Counted from the first letter of the stretch, positions 1 to 8,160 are shown. The stretch is DNA of 34,796 nt from Mycoplasmatota bacterium (GCA_027859085.1 JAQIBJ010000078.1:1-34796); one strand, 5' to 3'. Numbers and translations are program-made. Notes: generated from the letters alone by a model not told the origin.

Positions 1-116
1 GTAAGAGAATATGAAGAGCCTATTGCCTTAATAAGGCACGATGGGTTCTGTGAGGGGCTTATAAGACTTACCCTTACGTAATTTGAAAGGAGTATGTCGA
101 GAATAGTCTACTCGAC
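1..116 (+). mobile_element. 3' end of a group II intron (domains V and VI), cut by the window edge
   Basis: Positions 16-48 fold as a 33-nt hairpin of domain V type. GAGCC pairs with GGTTC at the base and carries the AGC catalytic triad (17-19). An inner GCCTT/AAGGC stem follows, with a two-base AC bulge at 38-39. Downstream is TGTGAGGGGC (49-58), and a GTCGAG/CTCGAC stem (96-101 with 111-116) ends in CTACTCGAC, as bacterial group II introns commonly do. The reverse transcriptase and domains I-IV would lie to the left, outside the window. The loop is not GNRA, which weakens the call. The assignment rests on remembered consensus, not on a covariance search. Confidence 0.6.
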
Positions 117-123
117 TGATTAG
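94..123 (+). other. Nine-codon leader ORF with a strong RBS, ending 2 nt before the Fic gene
   Basis: GAAAGGAG (85-92) stands just before an ATG at 94, which opens a nine-codon frame (MSRIVYSTD) closing at TAG 121-123. The Fic ATG at 126 has no Shine-Dalgarno of its own, so translation may be coupled by reinitiation. Most of this leader lies inside the presumed intron 3' end, so it exists only where the intron is inserted. It may instead be chance. Confidence 0.35.
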
Positions 124-125
124 GT

Positions 126-1058
126 ATGGCAACAAATTATAACGGTTTGTTTAAAACTTTAGAAAACAAAGATATTACATTATCAAAATTATCTGAAGAT
201 TTGAATATTTCTTCAGCCACACGAGCTAAGTTTAAAAAAGGAGAATATGTTTCTTTGCAGACATTAGAATCTATATGCAAATATTTAAACGTGAAGTTAA
301 ATGATATTGTATCATTTGTTTTTGTTGATAGTCCATCTTTACTCTTGATGAGATTAAAAGAAGAAATGGAACATAAAATAAAGGGTAGTATTTATCATGA
401 AACACAAATACTAATGACTTATAATTCAAATCATATTGAAGGTAGCGAATTAACTGCAGATCAAACAAGATATATTTTTGAAACGAATACAATAGGTCTT
501 GATAGAGACAAAACAATAAATGTTGATGATATCATTGAAACTCAAAATCATTTTAGATGTATTGACTATATGATTAAAACAGCTTTAGAACCTATCACGG
601 AAATACTTATAAAGGATTTGCATAAAATATTGAAAACTGGAACAAGTGATTCAAAACTAGAATGGTTTAATGTAGGTGAATATAAAAAGAGACCTAACAC
701 AGTTGGGGGTATAGAAACATCAAAACCAGCAGATGTAAAGAGTGATATGTCAACAATATTAGGTTTATACGAAAATAAGCGAAGTTATTCTTTTGATGAT
801 ATTATAGAATTTCACTATAAGTTTGAATGTATCCATCCATTTCAAGATGGAAACGGAAGAATAGGCAGATTGATTACTTTTAAGGAATGTTTGCGTCATG
901 GATTTGTACCATTTACAATTGATGAAGATATTAAACTTTTTTACTATCGTGGATTAAAAGAATGGAAAAATGAAAACGGATTTCTAATAAATACTTGCTT
1001 AACAGGCCAAGATAAATATAAGAGATTATTAGATATATATGAAATTGATTACAGATAA
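126..1058 (+). CDS. XRE-type HTH / Fic domain fusion protein (putative AMPylator)
   Basis: 310 aa. Residues about 1-63 form a Cro/CI-like helix-turn-helix of the type usually found as a separate 65-70 aa repressor. The rest is a Fic domain with the full active-site motif HPFQDGNGRIGR (237-248). Fic enzymes mostly transfer AMP from ATP to a hydroxyl side chain of a target protein; His237 would be the base. SNHIEG (101-106) fits the (S/T)xxxE(G/N) inhibitory helix that lies before the core in class II Fic proteins, so the enzyme is probably self-inhibited. The ATG has no RBS of its own (see the leader ORF at 94). The HTH suggests DNA binding or autoregulation; targets are unknown. A hypothetical gene with an ADP-ribosyltransferase-like start follows 32 nt downstream. 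Confidence 0.88.
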   Translation: MATNYNGLFKTLENKDITLSKLSEDLNISSATRAKFKKGEYVSLQTLESICKYLNVKLNDIVSFVFVDSPSLLLMRLKEEMEHKIKGSIYHETQILMTYNSNHIEGSELTADQTRYIFETNTIGLDRDKTINVDDIIETQNHFRCIDYMIKTALEPITEILIKDLHKILKTGTSDSKLEWFNVGEYKKRPNTVGGIETSKPADVKSDMSTILGLYENKRSYSFDDIIEFHYKFECIHPFQDGNGRIGRLITFKECLRHGFVPFTIDEDIKLFYYRGLKEWKNENGFLINTCLTGQDKYKRLLDIYEIDYR

Positions 1059-1090
1059 AGTCATATACTATATTTAGGAGGATAAGAAGC

Positions 1091-1552
1091 GTGTATTTTC
1101 ATGGGTCAAAATTTATGGAGATCAAAACATTAATACCCGATATTTCTCTTCATGGCGATAAGTATGTTTACTTAACAACTAGTTTAGAAGTAGCATTAAT
1201 ATACACTGTAAATGCAATTGAATCATATTACGAAGAAAATCATTTAGTGAAATCAGAGAAATTTCAACCTTGGTTTAGCTATGGCTTTAATAAAGAGAAA
1301 ATTCCTGTTATTGAAGAATACTATCCTAATGCAACGAAAGAAACCTATTCAAATAAACCTGGTTATATTTATATTTGCGAAGAGCTTAAAAACATTTCTA
1401 ATCCAACAAATATATTTAATGCAGTTGTCACAAAAGAAGAAGTGAATATAAAAGATGTTATATATGTTGAAGATGTATATAAAAAGGTACTTGATCTTGA
1501 AAAACAAGGTAAAATGTGGAGCATGTGTTATAATATTATTAGCAATATCTAG
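1091..1552 (+). CDS. Small hypothetical protein with an ADP-ribosyltransferase-like N-terminus
   Basis: 153 aa from a GTG start placed 9 nt after a strong AGGAGG (1076-1081). The N-terminus has the pattern YFHGSK (2-7), then IPDISLHGDKYVYLTT and an Ala-Leu-Ile-Tyr helix. This layout recalls the His...Tyr-Leu-Thr core of ADP-ribosyltransferase-fold families of the DUF3990 kind, and a Clostridia hypothetical family starting with YHGSK. A clear catalytic Glu cannot be assigned by eye, and the protein looks short at the C-terminus compared with such relatives. It follows the Fic gene closely and is probably co-transcribed. The function is inference only; the gene itself is well supported by start, RBS and length. 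Confidence 0.5.
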   Translation: MYFHGSKFMEIKTLIPDISLHGDKYVYLTTSLEVALIYTVNAIESYYEENHLVKSEKFQPWFSYGFNKEKIPVIEEYYPNATKETYSNKPGYIYICEELKNISNPTNIFNAVVTKEEVNIKDVIYVEDVYKKVLDLEKQGKMWSMCYNIISNI

Positions 1553-1589
1553 TTTATGAGCAAACATTTTTTTAAGAGGGGTGATGACG

Positions 1590-2813
1590 ATGTTTCTAAA
1601 TTTGGTTGATTTATTAAGTGGAATTTCGATTGCCTTGGATTTTTCTGAAATTGATATTTTTGGTGTTCCTACCAATCATTCAAGAAGAGTTGCCTATATT
1701 TCGAATAAAATCGGTGAAAAATTAAACATGTCTCATGAATTTATTTTTGATTTATTAGCACTTTCTATGCTTCATGATAATGGAATTTCACTCACCATTC
1801 TTAATGACACGATTAGAAAACATTCTTCAATTGAGCGAGACCAATTTGAGTTAATTCAAGAACACTGTATAATTGGTGAAACCAATTTACAGCATTTTCC
1901 TTTTCTTACTAATGCCAAAAATGTAATTAAGTATCATCATGAAAATGACAATGGAACAGGATTTTTTGGCATAAAGGGCGATCAAGTTCCTTTAATGAGT
2001 CAAATCATTCACTTGGCTGACTTCATTGATCTGAATTTTAAAATTAATACCGATTTAACAAATCGTAGTTTAATCAAGTCAGTGAAAGATTATGTTAGAA
2101 ACAATGAAGCTATTCTTTTCTCAAAAAAAGTTTGTGATGTATTTTTTGAAGTAGCGAAAGATTCATCGTTTTGGAGAGGACTTCATGATTCCCTAATAGC
2201 TATACAAATTAAAGAGACAGTGAATAAATATGTATTTGAATATGACTATCAAGATATAAGAAAAATTACAAAGACTTTTTCAAGCATTATAGATGCAAAG
2301 TCTGAATATACTCAAGTTCATTCTGCATCCGTTTCAAAGGACGCTGAGACTATGGCAAAATATTATAATATGGGAATCGAAGAAACAAACGAATTGCTTA
2401 TGGCCGCAGATTTACACGATTTGGGTAAACTAGGAATTAGCTCCGAAATATTATTAAAACCAAGCTCATTAACTGAAGAAGAATTTTCTAAAATAAAAGA
2501 ACATCCTACAATTGCATATGAATGTCTTAAACATATTGCTGGGTTTGAAAATATTGCAAAATGGATATATAACCATCATGAAAAACTCGATGGCTCAGGA
2601 TATCCAAGAGGAATTAGTCAAGAAGAACTTGATTTTAATTCAAGATTGTTAACTTGTCTTGATATTTTCGTTGCTTTACAAGAAAACAGGCCATATAGAA
2701 TTGGGATGACTCTTACTCAAACATTTTTTACCATGCAAGAAATGGTAGACACTCACAAAATAGATGGAAATATCTACTATGATATAAAGAAAGTGTTTTC
2801 TAACCAGGCTTAG
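1590..2813 (+). CDS. Tandem HD-domain protein: degenerate HD followed by an HD-GYP domain
   Basis: 407 aa. The ATG at 1590 is chosen because GGGGTGA (1578-1584) sits 5 nt before it; GTG 1581 and ATG 1584 are alternatives. The second half is a proper HD-GYP domain: HDLGK at 276-280 and HHEKLDGSGYP at 329-339. HD-GYP proteins are metal-dependent phosphodiesterases that open cyclic di-GMP to pGpG or GMP. The first half looks like a decayed copy of the same fold: H30, HDNG at 62-65 (Lys lost), HHEND at 116-120, and GTGFFG in place of GxGYP. It may be a regulatory or ligand-binding domain. No sensor, REC or membrane segment is present, so the protein should be cytosolic. Confidence 0.85.
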   Translation: MFLNLVDLLSGISIALDFSEIDIFGVPTNHSRRVAYISNKIGEKLNMSHEFIFDLLALSMLHDNGISLTILNDTIRKHSSIERDQFELIQEHCIIGETNLQHFPFLTNAKNVIKYHHENDNGTGFFGIKGDQVPLMSQIIHLADFIDLNFKINTDLTNRSLIKSVKDYVRNNEAILFSKKVCDVFFEVAKDSSFWRGLHDSLIAIQIKETVNKYVFEYDYQDIRKITKTFSSIIDAKSEYTQVHSASVSKDAETMAKYYNMGIEETNELLMAADLHDLGKLGISSEILLKPSSLTEEEFSKIKEHPTIAYECLKHIAGFENIAKWIYNHHEKLDGSGYPRGISQEELDFNSRLLTCLDIFVALQENRPYRIGMTLTQTFFTMQEMVDTHKIDGNIYYDIKKVFSNQA

Positions 2814-2901
2814 TGCTATGGATTGTGATGATTTTTAAAAATAGACATAATAGTAATAAATAACCAAACTTAAGACTCGATAATTGGAATAAAAGCTAGG
2901 A

Positions 2902-3264
2902 TTGGTCTACAATGACGCACACTTTGATAACTTCCTTTATGATGGTAAAAAGTTATACCTAATTGATTTCGATAGAATATTATATTGCTCGATAGATTAT
3001 GAACTGTTAATACTTCAAACTATGGTATACAGCCCTAGGAAGTTTGCAAATGAAATAATGGAACCTTTAGTTAATATAGAAGATTATCAAGAAATTATAC
3101 CAATAATAAAACATGAGTATCCTGAACTTTTTGACTTTAAATATTTAAGTGATAGAGTGTTTAGATATTCATTTTTTTATAGATTAGAAATAGCGTATGA
3201 ATATGAACTTGAATGGCTAATAAAGCAATGTTTACAAGATTTTAAAGGGCGATTTTATCCGTAG
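2902..3264 (+). pseudogene. Remnant of an aminoglycoside/choline-kinase-type phosphotransferase
   Basis: The frame reads as the C-terminal lobe of an APH-family kinase: YNDAHFDNFLYDG corresponds to the catalytic loop HxDxxxxN (first His replaced by Tyr) and LIDFD to the metal-binding Asp motif. The N-terminal ATP-binding lobe, about half of the protein, is missing. The frame is closed just upstream by TAA at 2890, and no ATG with an RBS precedes the conserved part, only a TTG. A short C-lobe protein cannot bind ATP as these enzymes do, so a decayed gene is more likely than a functional one. Original substrate unknown. Confidence 0.7.
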
Positions 3265-3322
3265 AACATAAGTAATTTTACAGTAAAACCCCATAATGAC
3301 AAAACACATAAATTAGTCTGCA

Positions 3323-3351
3323 TTGTTATTATGTCGAGAAAGAAGTATAAT
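3323..3351 (+). promoter_or_regulatory. Sigma-A type promoter of the REC/GGDEF/HD-GYP gene
   Basis: TTGTTA (3323-3328), 17 nt, TATAAT (3346-3351). The start of transcription would be near 3358, giving an approximately 83-nt leader before ATG 3441. No clear riboswitch fold was seen in this leader. Confidence 0.65.
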
Positions 3352-3440
3352 TAAATAGTAACTTAATGTGATTCTAGGGTATTTTGTATACATAACCATT
3401 TGAATTTCGAGTTGATAATGTTATTGTAGGAGAACTAAAG

Positions 3441-5747
3441 ATGGATGAAAGAAAACTAAAAATTTTAATTATAGATGATGATGCCGATAATTTAGCAGCT
3501 TTTAAAAATAATGTTTCTAAAGCACTTCCTGGAACGGAAGTTCTTACTTCTTTAAATGGGTTGCAAGGTATAGAACTTGCAAAAACCCACGAACCTGATG
3601 TTATACTGATTGATGTATCTATCAGCAAAATTGATGGTTTAAAAATTAGTCATCTTATTAAGAAAGATAAAAATCTTCAGACAACTCCTATGCTATTTAT
3701 CACTGACTTAGAAGGTGATTTAGAATTTAAGAAAAATGTTTTAAAAGCAGGAGCAGATGCTTTTCTTGTCAAACCAATAGATGATATGTTATTAATAACA
3801 CAACTAAAAGTTATGGCAAAAATCAAAGAGAGAAACATACTCATCAGCACTCAAAAAGATAGGCTTGAAACTTTGGTAGAAGAACGGACAAAAGAGTTGC
3901 GAGCATTCTATAAACTATCCGAATTATCTGAAACGAAAGATATCTCGCAGGATGAATTGTTACAGGATTTTATCAATTTATTTCCAAGCTGTATGCAATA
4001 CCCGGATATCACTTATGCCAAGATAAAGTTAGGTGATATGAATTTCCAAACGAAAAACTTTACAGAATCCATATGGAAACTATCCAATCCAATCAATATC
4101 AATGGGTTAGAAGCGGGGATAATTGAAGTTGGTTACCTTGAAGAACGTCAGGAATCTGATGAAGGACCATTCATGAAGGAAGAGAGACACCTTTTGAATG
4201 CTATCGCTGAAAGGTTGGGACACATCATCGAACGTTTTCAGAGTAAAATAAACACGATAGAATCTCAAGCTATAATTAAAGAAAGTGAAAATCGTTTGGA
4301 TATGTTTTTCCAACAATCATTCACAGGATTTTTTATCATGTTGCAGGATGAACCAATTGAATGGAATGATTCTGTTGATAAAGAAAAAGCACTTGACTAT
4401 ATTTTTGAACATCAAAAATTGACGAAAATTAATACAGCAATGCTAAAACAGTATGCGTATAGTAAAGAAGAAATGGTTGGCAAATCACTTAATGATATGT
4501 TTTCTTATGATCTAGAATACTGGAGAACGGTGCTCAGACAAGTGTTTGATGAAGGTAATAAACATAGTGAAACCTATCAAAAAAGAAGTGATGGGACAGA
4601 AATGTGGATAGAAGGCGATTTTATTTGTTTATATGATTCTTTAGGAAGAATCATAGGGCACTTTGGAAATCAACAAGATGTAACATTGCGTATTCAAAGA
4701 CAACAAGAAATTGAATATTTGAGCAATCACGATTACTTGACGGATTTATATAATAGACGTTATTATTTTGAACAATTCAAACAACTTAATCATCCCAGCT
4801 GTTATCCACTTGGAATCATGATGATTGATGTAAACGGGTTAAAGATAGTTAATGATGCTTTTGGACATGCAATAGGTGATATAGCACTCAAAACACTTGG
4901 AAATGTCTTGAAAGATACTTTCAAACAAAATGATGTTGTTTCAAGAATCGGTGGAGATGAATTTGCAGTTCTTTTGCCAAATACAACACACAAAAAACTA
5001 CAACGATATAAAGATCAATTAAAAGAGTCTGTAAAACAGCACAGAATAGAAAATATCGAGTTATCACTTGCGATTGGCTATGAGTTAAAACAGAATCAAA
5101 ATCACGATAAAGATGTTGATGATATTCTAGAATTAGCTGAAAATCATATGTATCGACATAAATCCATTGAAGGAGCCAGCGTTCGAAATCGTGCTATCAA
5201 TGCAATTTTACAAACATTAACTGATAAATATGAAGTCGAGAGAAATCATTCAGTCGAAGTAAGTCACTTCTGTAAATTAATCGGACAACAATTAAAATTA
5301 AGAGAAGATGAAATAAAGGGACTTGAACAAGCCGGAATGTTTCATGATATCGGAAAAATTTCAATCCCAGACAGCATTCTGAATAAACCAGGTAAATTAA
5401 CCAATCAAGAATATGATGTCATTAAGACACATACTGAAGTTGGCTATCAAATTCTAAGAGCCGCAGATGAGTACTCTGATTTAGCAGTTCATGCTCTTCA
5501 TCATCATGAAAGATGGGATGGCAAGGGATATCCAAGTGGAATGAAGGGTAACGATATTCCATTATTCTCGAGAATCATCGGAGTAGTTGATGCTTATGAA
5601 GCAATGACGGCTGATAGACCTTACCGTAAAAAAATGAGTGAAGAATATGCAATCCAAGAGATTAAGAAATACTCAGGAACACAATTTGATCCGAAAATTG
5701 CAAAAATATTTATAGAGAAAGTTCTAACTAAACAAGATATAAAATAG
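3441..5747 (+). CDS. Response regulator with PAS, GGDEF and HD-GYP domains (cyclic-di-GMP turnover)
   Basis: 768 aa; RBS TAGGAG. Domains in order: REC receiver (about 5-127; acidic IDDD at 11-14, phospho-acceptor Asp58, Lys111 of the KP motif); a coiled linker (130-155); a sensor-like region without clear motifs, perhaps GAF-like (160-270); PAS/PAC (about 282-420); GGDEF diguanylate cyclase with an intact signature (504-508) and Asp463; HD-GYP phosphodiesterase with HDIGK (635-639) and HHERWDGKGYP (688-698). Both opposing catalytic centres look intact, so phosphorylation or PAS ligand may switch net activity. The inhibitory RxxD I-site is KQND (495-498), so product inhibition may be weak. No partner histidine kinase is in the window. 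Soluble; no membrane segment. Confidence 0.93.
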   Translation: MDERKLKILIIDDDADNLAAFKNNVSKALPGTEVLTSLNGLQGIELAKTHEPDVILIDVSISKIDGLKISHLIKKDKNLQTTPMLFITDLEGDLEFKKNVLKAGADAFLVKPIDDMLLITQLKVMAKIKERNILISTQKDRLETLVEERTKELRAFYKLSELSETKDISQDELLQDFINLFPSCMQYPDITYAKIKLGDMNFQTKNFTESIWKLSNPININGLEAGIIEVGYLEERQESDEGPFMKEERHLLNAIAERLGHIIERFQSKINTIESQAIIKESENRLDMFFQQSFTGFFIMLQDEPIEWNDSVDKEKALDYIFEHQKLTKINTAMLKQYAYSKEEMVGKSLNDMFSYDLEYWRTVLRQVFDEGNKHSETYQKRSDGTEMWIEGDFICLYDSLGRIIGHFGNQQDVTLRIQRQQEIEYLSNHDYLTDLYNRRYYFEQFKQLNHPSCYPLGIMMIDVNGLKIVNDAFGHAIGDIALKTLGNVLKDTFKQNDVVSRIGGDEFAVLLPNTTHKKLQRYKDQLKESVKQHRIENIELSLAIGYELKQNQNHDKDVDDILELAENHMYRHKSIEGASVRNRAINAILQTLTDKYEVERNHSVEVSHFCKLIGQQLKLREDEIKGLEQAGMFHDIGKISIPDSILNKPGKLTNQEYDVIKTHTEVGYQILRAADEYSDLAVHALHHHERWDGKGYPSGMKGNDIPLFSRIIGVVDAYEAMTADRPYRKKMSEEYAIQEIKKYSGTQFDPKIAKIFIEKVLTKQDIK

Positions 5748-5760
5748 GATGATATAAGTT

Positions 5761-5800
5761 AAGCCACTAGATGATAGAAGCAACTTTCTTGTGGCTTTTT
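5761..5800 (+). terminator. Rho-independent terminator after the REC/GGDEF/HD-GYP gene
   Basis: AAGCCAC (5761-5767) pairs with GTGGCTT (5791-5797), followed by a T run. It starts 14 nt after the stop codon. Confidence 0.8.
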
Positions 5801-5850
5801 ATAAACCAAAAACAAATAAATAACCTGTCAAGAGAAATATTGAATTTTAT

Positions 5851-5967
5851 GACGATTGTGCTAAAAGCTGTAAGCTTCTAGTGCACAAAAAGTAAACTTG
5901 GTATAACTCTAGAGTAAAACACGCTATTTTTTAGTGTAAAACATGATAAACTTAGTAATGACAAGAC
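5851..5967 (+). repeat. Structured intergenic repeat, copy 1 (117 bp)
   Basis: Shares near-identical sequence with 8437-8554 and, minus its first ~30 bp, with 9797-9883. Core: GTGCACAAAAAGTAAACTTG, then an ACTCTAGAGT palindrome, a CGCTA/TAGTG hairpin and ATAAACTTAGTAATGACAAG. A left hairpin pairs TTGTGC (5856-5861) with GCACAA (5883-5888) around an AAGCT/AGCTT stem. This copy sits between two convergent terminators, so it is not a promoter for a neighbour. No coding potential seen. Confidence 0.85.
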
Positions 5968-5997
5968 AACATAAATCAAATAACAGAATATTTTATA

Positions 5998-6039
5998 GAA
6001 AAAACGACTTCAATTACACTACGTGTGACTTAAGTCGTT
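5998..6039 (-). terminator. Terminator of the tetR operon
   Basis: On the minus strand AACGACTT (6039-6032) pairs with AAGTCGTT (6010-6003), with an inner ACAC/GTGT stem, followed by TTTTTT (6004-5999). It lies just past the stop codon of the last membrane-protein gene. Confidence 0.8.
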
Positions 6040-6069
6040 ATTTTAATTGCTTTATATAAAATAGATATT

Positions 6070-6780
6070 CTATATCTGATTCTTACGCATTAATAATAAT
6101 TTTCTAGCAACAGAAAACTGCCAAATTAGTACAATTATACCTGCTATTCCTGCAAACCCGATGATTATAGGGTTCAATTCAAGTACGAAAGTAATTAGTA
6201 TTAAGTAAATTGATAACATTCCGTAGCCAATCAAGCCTAGAATGGAAACATATTTCTTAATGAAATCAGTTTTAAATAAAATTAAAGCAAGTAGTATATT
6301 TGCTATAGATAAGATGAAATATCCGTAGAAAATCGATACACTCCCATGTGCGCTCCTAGTTAAGATAATCTCAGCTTCATCCAAGTATCCCTGCATTGTA
6401 ACACTGGAATTAGAAACGAAGTACTGATTACTTAAGTTCATTAAATCAATAGAACCATTATTAAGTATAAACAATATAGAACCACTAATAGACAAGATCA
6501 AACTTATTGTAGCTAATTTTTTTGTTCTTTTTCCAATAATAATTACAATTAAGATATAGTAGGACAAGATAAAAAATACATTGATGAAGTTCAGAAAATC
6601 CAGATAATATAAACCGATAAATTTGCTTTCGTTAAATAGATTGAAGTATTCTAATGCTGTTTTTGGTACGCTGTCTGTTGATAAGCTCATACCAATAATA
6701 ATATCCAGTATTGTAATTAAACCTGCAATAATTATCAATATTGCAGCACATAATTTAATTAGTCTGTTTTTTTTATTCAT
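6070..6780 (-). CDS. Six-to-seven-helix membrane protein, DUF4386-like, second gene of a tetR operon
   Basis: 236 aa, very hydrophobic, with about six transmembrane helices (roughly 10-30, 60-82, 88-108, 148-168, 175-200, 205-225). It is a paralogue of the next upstream protein: both have an approximately 20-residue extracytoplasmic stretch, then a FIGLYYLDFLNFIN-type motif (here) or FLGLLSLDFLYLIN (partner). The shape and motif resemble DUF4386, a family of unknown function often controlled by TetR regulators; the family call is from memory. The start ATG is 5 nt after the upstream stop, with an AGAGAGCAGG RBS inside the upstream gene. Last gene of the operon, followed by a terminator. Confidence 0.65.
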   Translation of the reverse strand: MNKKNRLIKLCAAILIIIAGLITILDIIIGMSLSTDSVPKTALEYFNLFNESKFIGLYYLDFLNFINVFFILSYYILIVIIIGKRTKKLATISLILSISGSILFILNNGSIDLMNLSNQYFVSNSSVTMQGYLDEAEIILTRSAHGSVSIFYGYFILSIANILLALILFKTDFIKKYVSILGLIGYGMLSIYLILITFVLELNPIIIGFAGIAGIIVLIWQFSVARKLLLMRKNQI

Positions 6781-6785
6781 AAAAA

Positions 6786-7478
6786 TTACCTGCTCTCTTT
6801 ATGACTTAAAGCTAATTCTCTGAACTTTCTCATGATTAGAATAATAAATACTGTCCATGGAATTAAGGATAGCAATGAGAATATCATGCCTAATAAACCT
6901 GCAGATGAGGGTATGATCATGAATAAACCGGAAATCAAGCCCCAAACACCAATAGATTTCTTGAAATTTGGGCTTTTAAATAGAGAATACGTGAAAAGGA
7001 TTATTGCCATGCCCGAAAGCACATAATAAACATCAAATGATGTACCAGTATATCCAGCCATTAATGCTTCTCCAGCTGACAAATATCTAATTATTTCTTC
7101 TGGTTGTGCCTGAAAATACATTCTACTTAGAGTAAGCATTTCAAATGCAGGATTAGATGGATAATAACAAGCTATACCGATTAAACCTAAGGCTAGTGCC
7201 AATATACTATTAGTTGGTTTTTCATGATACAGTAAGATAAAGAGTGTTAAGAAGATGACGATAAGAATAATGTTATTGATTAGATAAAGAAAATCCAAAC
7301 TTAAAAGTCCTAAAAATGGGCTTTGATGGTAGAGTTCAAACAGTCCTATCACGGTGTCCGGTGGAGGTGCAATAATAAATATAAGAATCTGTATCGGTAT
7401 AAGAATGAGCATTACTATTGATAAATACCATGCAACTTTGAAAAGTGGTTGGAATTTTATCTTGAATTCTTGAGTCAT
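6786..7478 (-). CDS. Multi-pass membrane protein, DUF4386-like, first of a paralogous pair
   Basis: 230 aa with about six to seven predicted helices and a basic C-terminal tail. It shares layout and the LxxLDFLYLIN motif with the protein encoded immediately downstream, so the two probably arose by tandem duplication and may form a heterodimer. It lies 21 nt downstream of the TetR gene, in the same operon. Expression is therefore expected to respond to whatever ligand the TetR protein senses. No transporter motif or catalytic residue is visible. DUF4386 is the best family guess. Confidence 0.65.
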   Translation of the reverse strand: MTQEFKIKFQPLFKVAWYLSIVMLILIPIQILIFIIAPPPDTVIGLFELYHQSPFLGLLSLDFLYLINNIILIVIFLTLFILLYHEKPTNSILALALGLIGIACYYPSNPAFEMLTLSRMYFQAQPEEIIRYLSAGEALMAGYTGTSFDVYYVLSGMAIILFTYSLFKSPNFKKSIGVWGLISGLFMIIPSSAGLLGMIFSLLSLIPWTVFIILIMRKFRELALSHKESR

Positions 7479-7499
7479 GTGATGTATCTCCAGAAGATT

Positions 7500-8084
7500 T
7501 TATGATTTTTTGAGTACATAGGTTACTGTTTTTACTAATTCTTTCTCTACATCATCTCTTTTAATTGATCCGTTAGATGAAAAACTAAGCATAATCATTC
7601 CGTGCAAAGCGTAAATAATAGTTTTAGTAATTACTTCAATATCATTTGGTTGTATGATTTTTTCTTGTATCAACCTATAAAAAGAAGTTTGCCACATCTT
7701 ATCAAATTCCCCTTCTAGTTTTTGAGAACTATCATCTCCTACAGGCTGAATGAATGAGTAAAAATAGAAGAAGCGAAAAATGTTAGGGTTTTGAAAGTAG
7801 TAGTTGATATAGGTGATAAAAACATCAAGAATTTCTTCAAAGGGGTCTATTTTATGAGAAGGAGTAGATGTAAGTTCGGTAATCATATCTTCAATCATAT
7901 CAAGACGCAATTCCCAAAAAAGAGCATCTAAATCTTTAAAGTAATAGTATACATTCGTATAAGAGTAACCGGTAATTTCAGCTAAATGACGAACCGTTAG
8001 AGATTCATAACCTGAAGTTTTAATTATTCTTTTAGCAGCTTGAACTATATTTTTTTTTGACCATTCTTTTTTATTTTGCTTCAT
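7500..8084 (-). CDS. TetR/AcrR-family repressor, autoregulated
   Basis: 194 aa. The N-terminal helix-turn-helix (about 12-58) has the typical TetR pattern: IVQAAKRIIKTSGYESLTVR, then LAEITGYSYTNVYYYFKDLDALF. The C-terminal ligand-binding part has no recognisable specificity. RBS TGGAGG precedes the ATG. It heads an operon with two DUF4386-like membrane proteins. Its own promoter carries two copies of the palindrome TAACTtAGTTA just after the -10 box, so it should repress its own operon until an inducer binds. Confidence 0.92.
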   Translation of the reverse strand: MKQNKKEWSKKNIVQAAKRIIKTSGYESLTVRHLAEITGYSYTNVYYYFKDLDALFWELRLDMIEDMITELTSTPSHKIDPFEEILDVFITYINYYFQNPNIFRFFYFYSFIQPVGDDSSQKLEGEFDKMWQTSFYRLIQEKIIQPNDIEVITKTIIYALHGMIMLSFSSNGSIKRDDVEKELVKTVTYVLKKS

Positions 8085-8100
8085 ATAACCTCCATAAAAT

Positions 8101-8160
8101 TAACTTAGTTATAAAATTTTAACTTAGTTATAATATACAGTATAGTAAAATGTTTGTCAA
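8101..8160 (-). promoter_or_regulatory. tetR promoter with two palindromic operators
   Basis: Read on the minus strand: TTGACA (8160-8155), 17 nt, TATATT (8137-8132), then two copies of the perfect palindrome TAACTtAGTTA (8130-8120 and 8111-8101), 19 bp apart centre to centre, within repeated TAACTTAGTTATAA blocks. The first operator covers the transcription start and the second the early leader, a layout suited to repression. Confidence 0.85.

Noticed and set aside
3283-3313. Possible fourth copy of the intergenic repeat
   Set aside because: Shares only GTAAAAC, TAATGACAA and ACATAAAT with gaps; too short and diverged to list as a copy, though mentioned with the repeat family.
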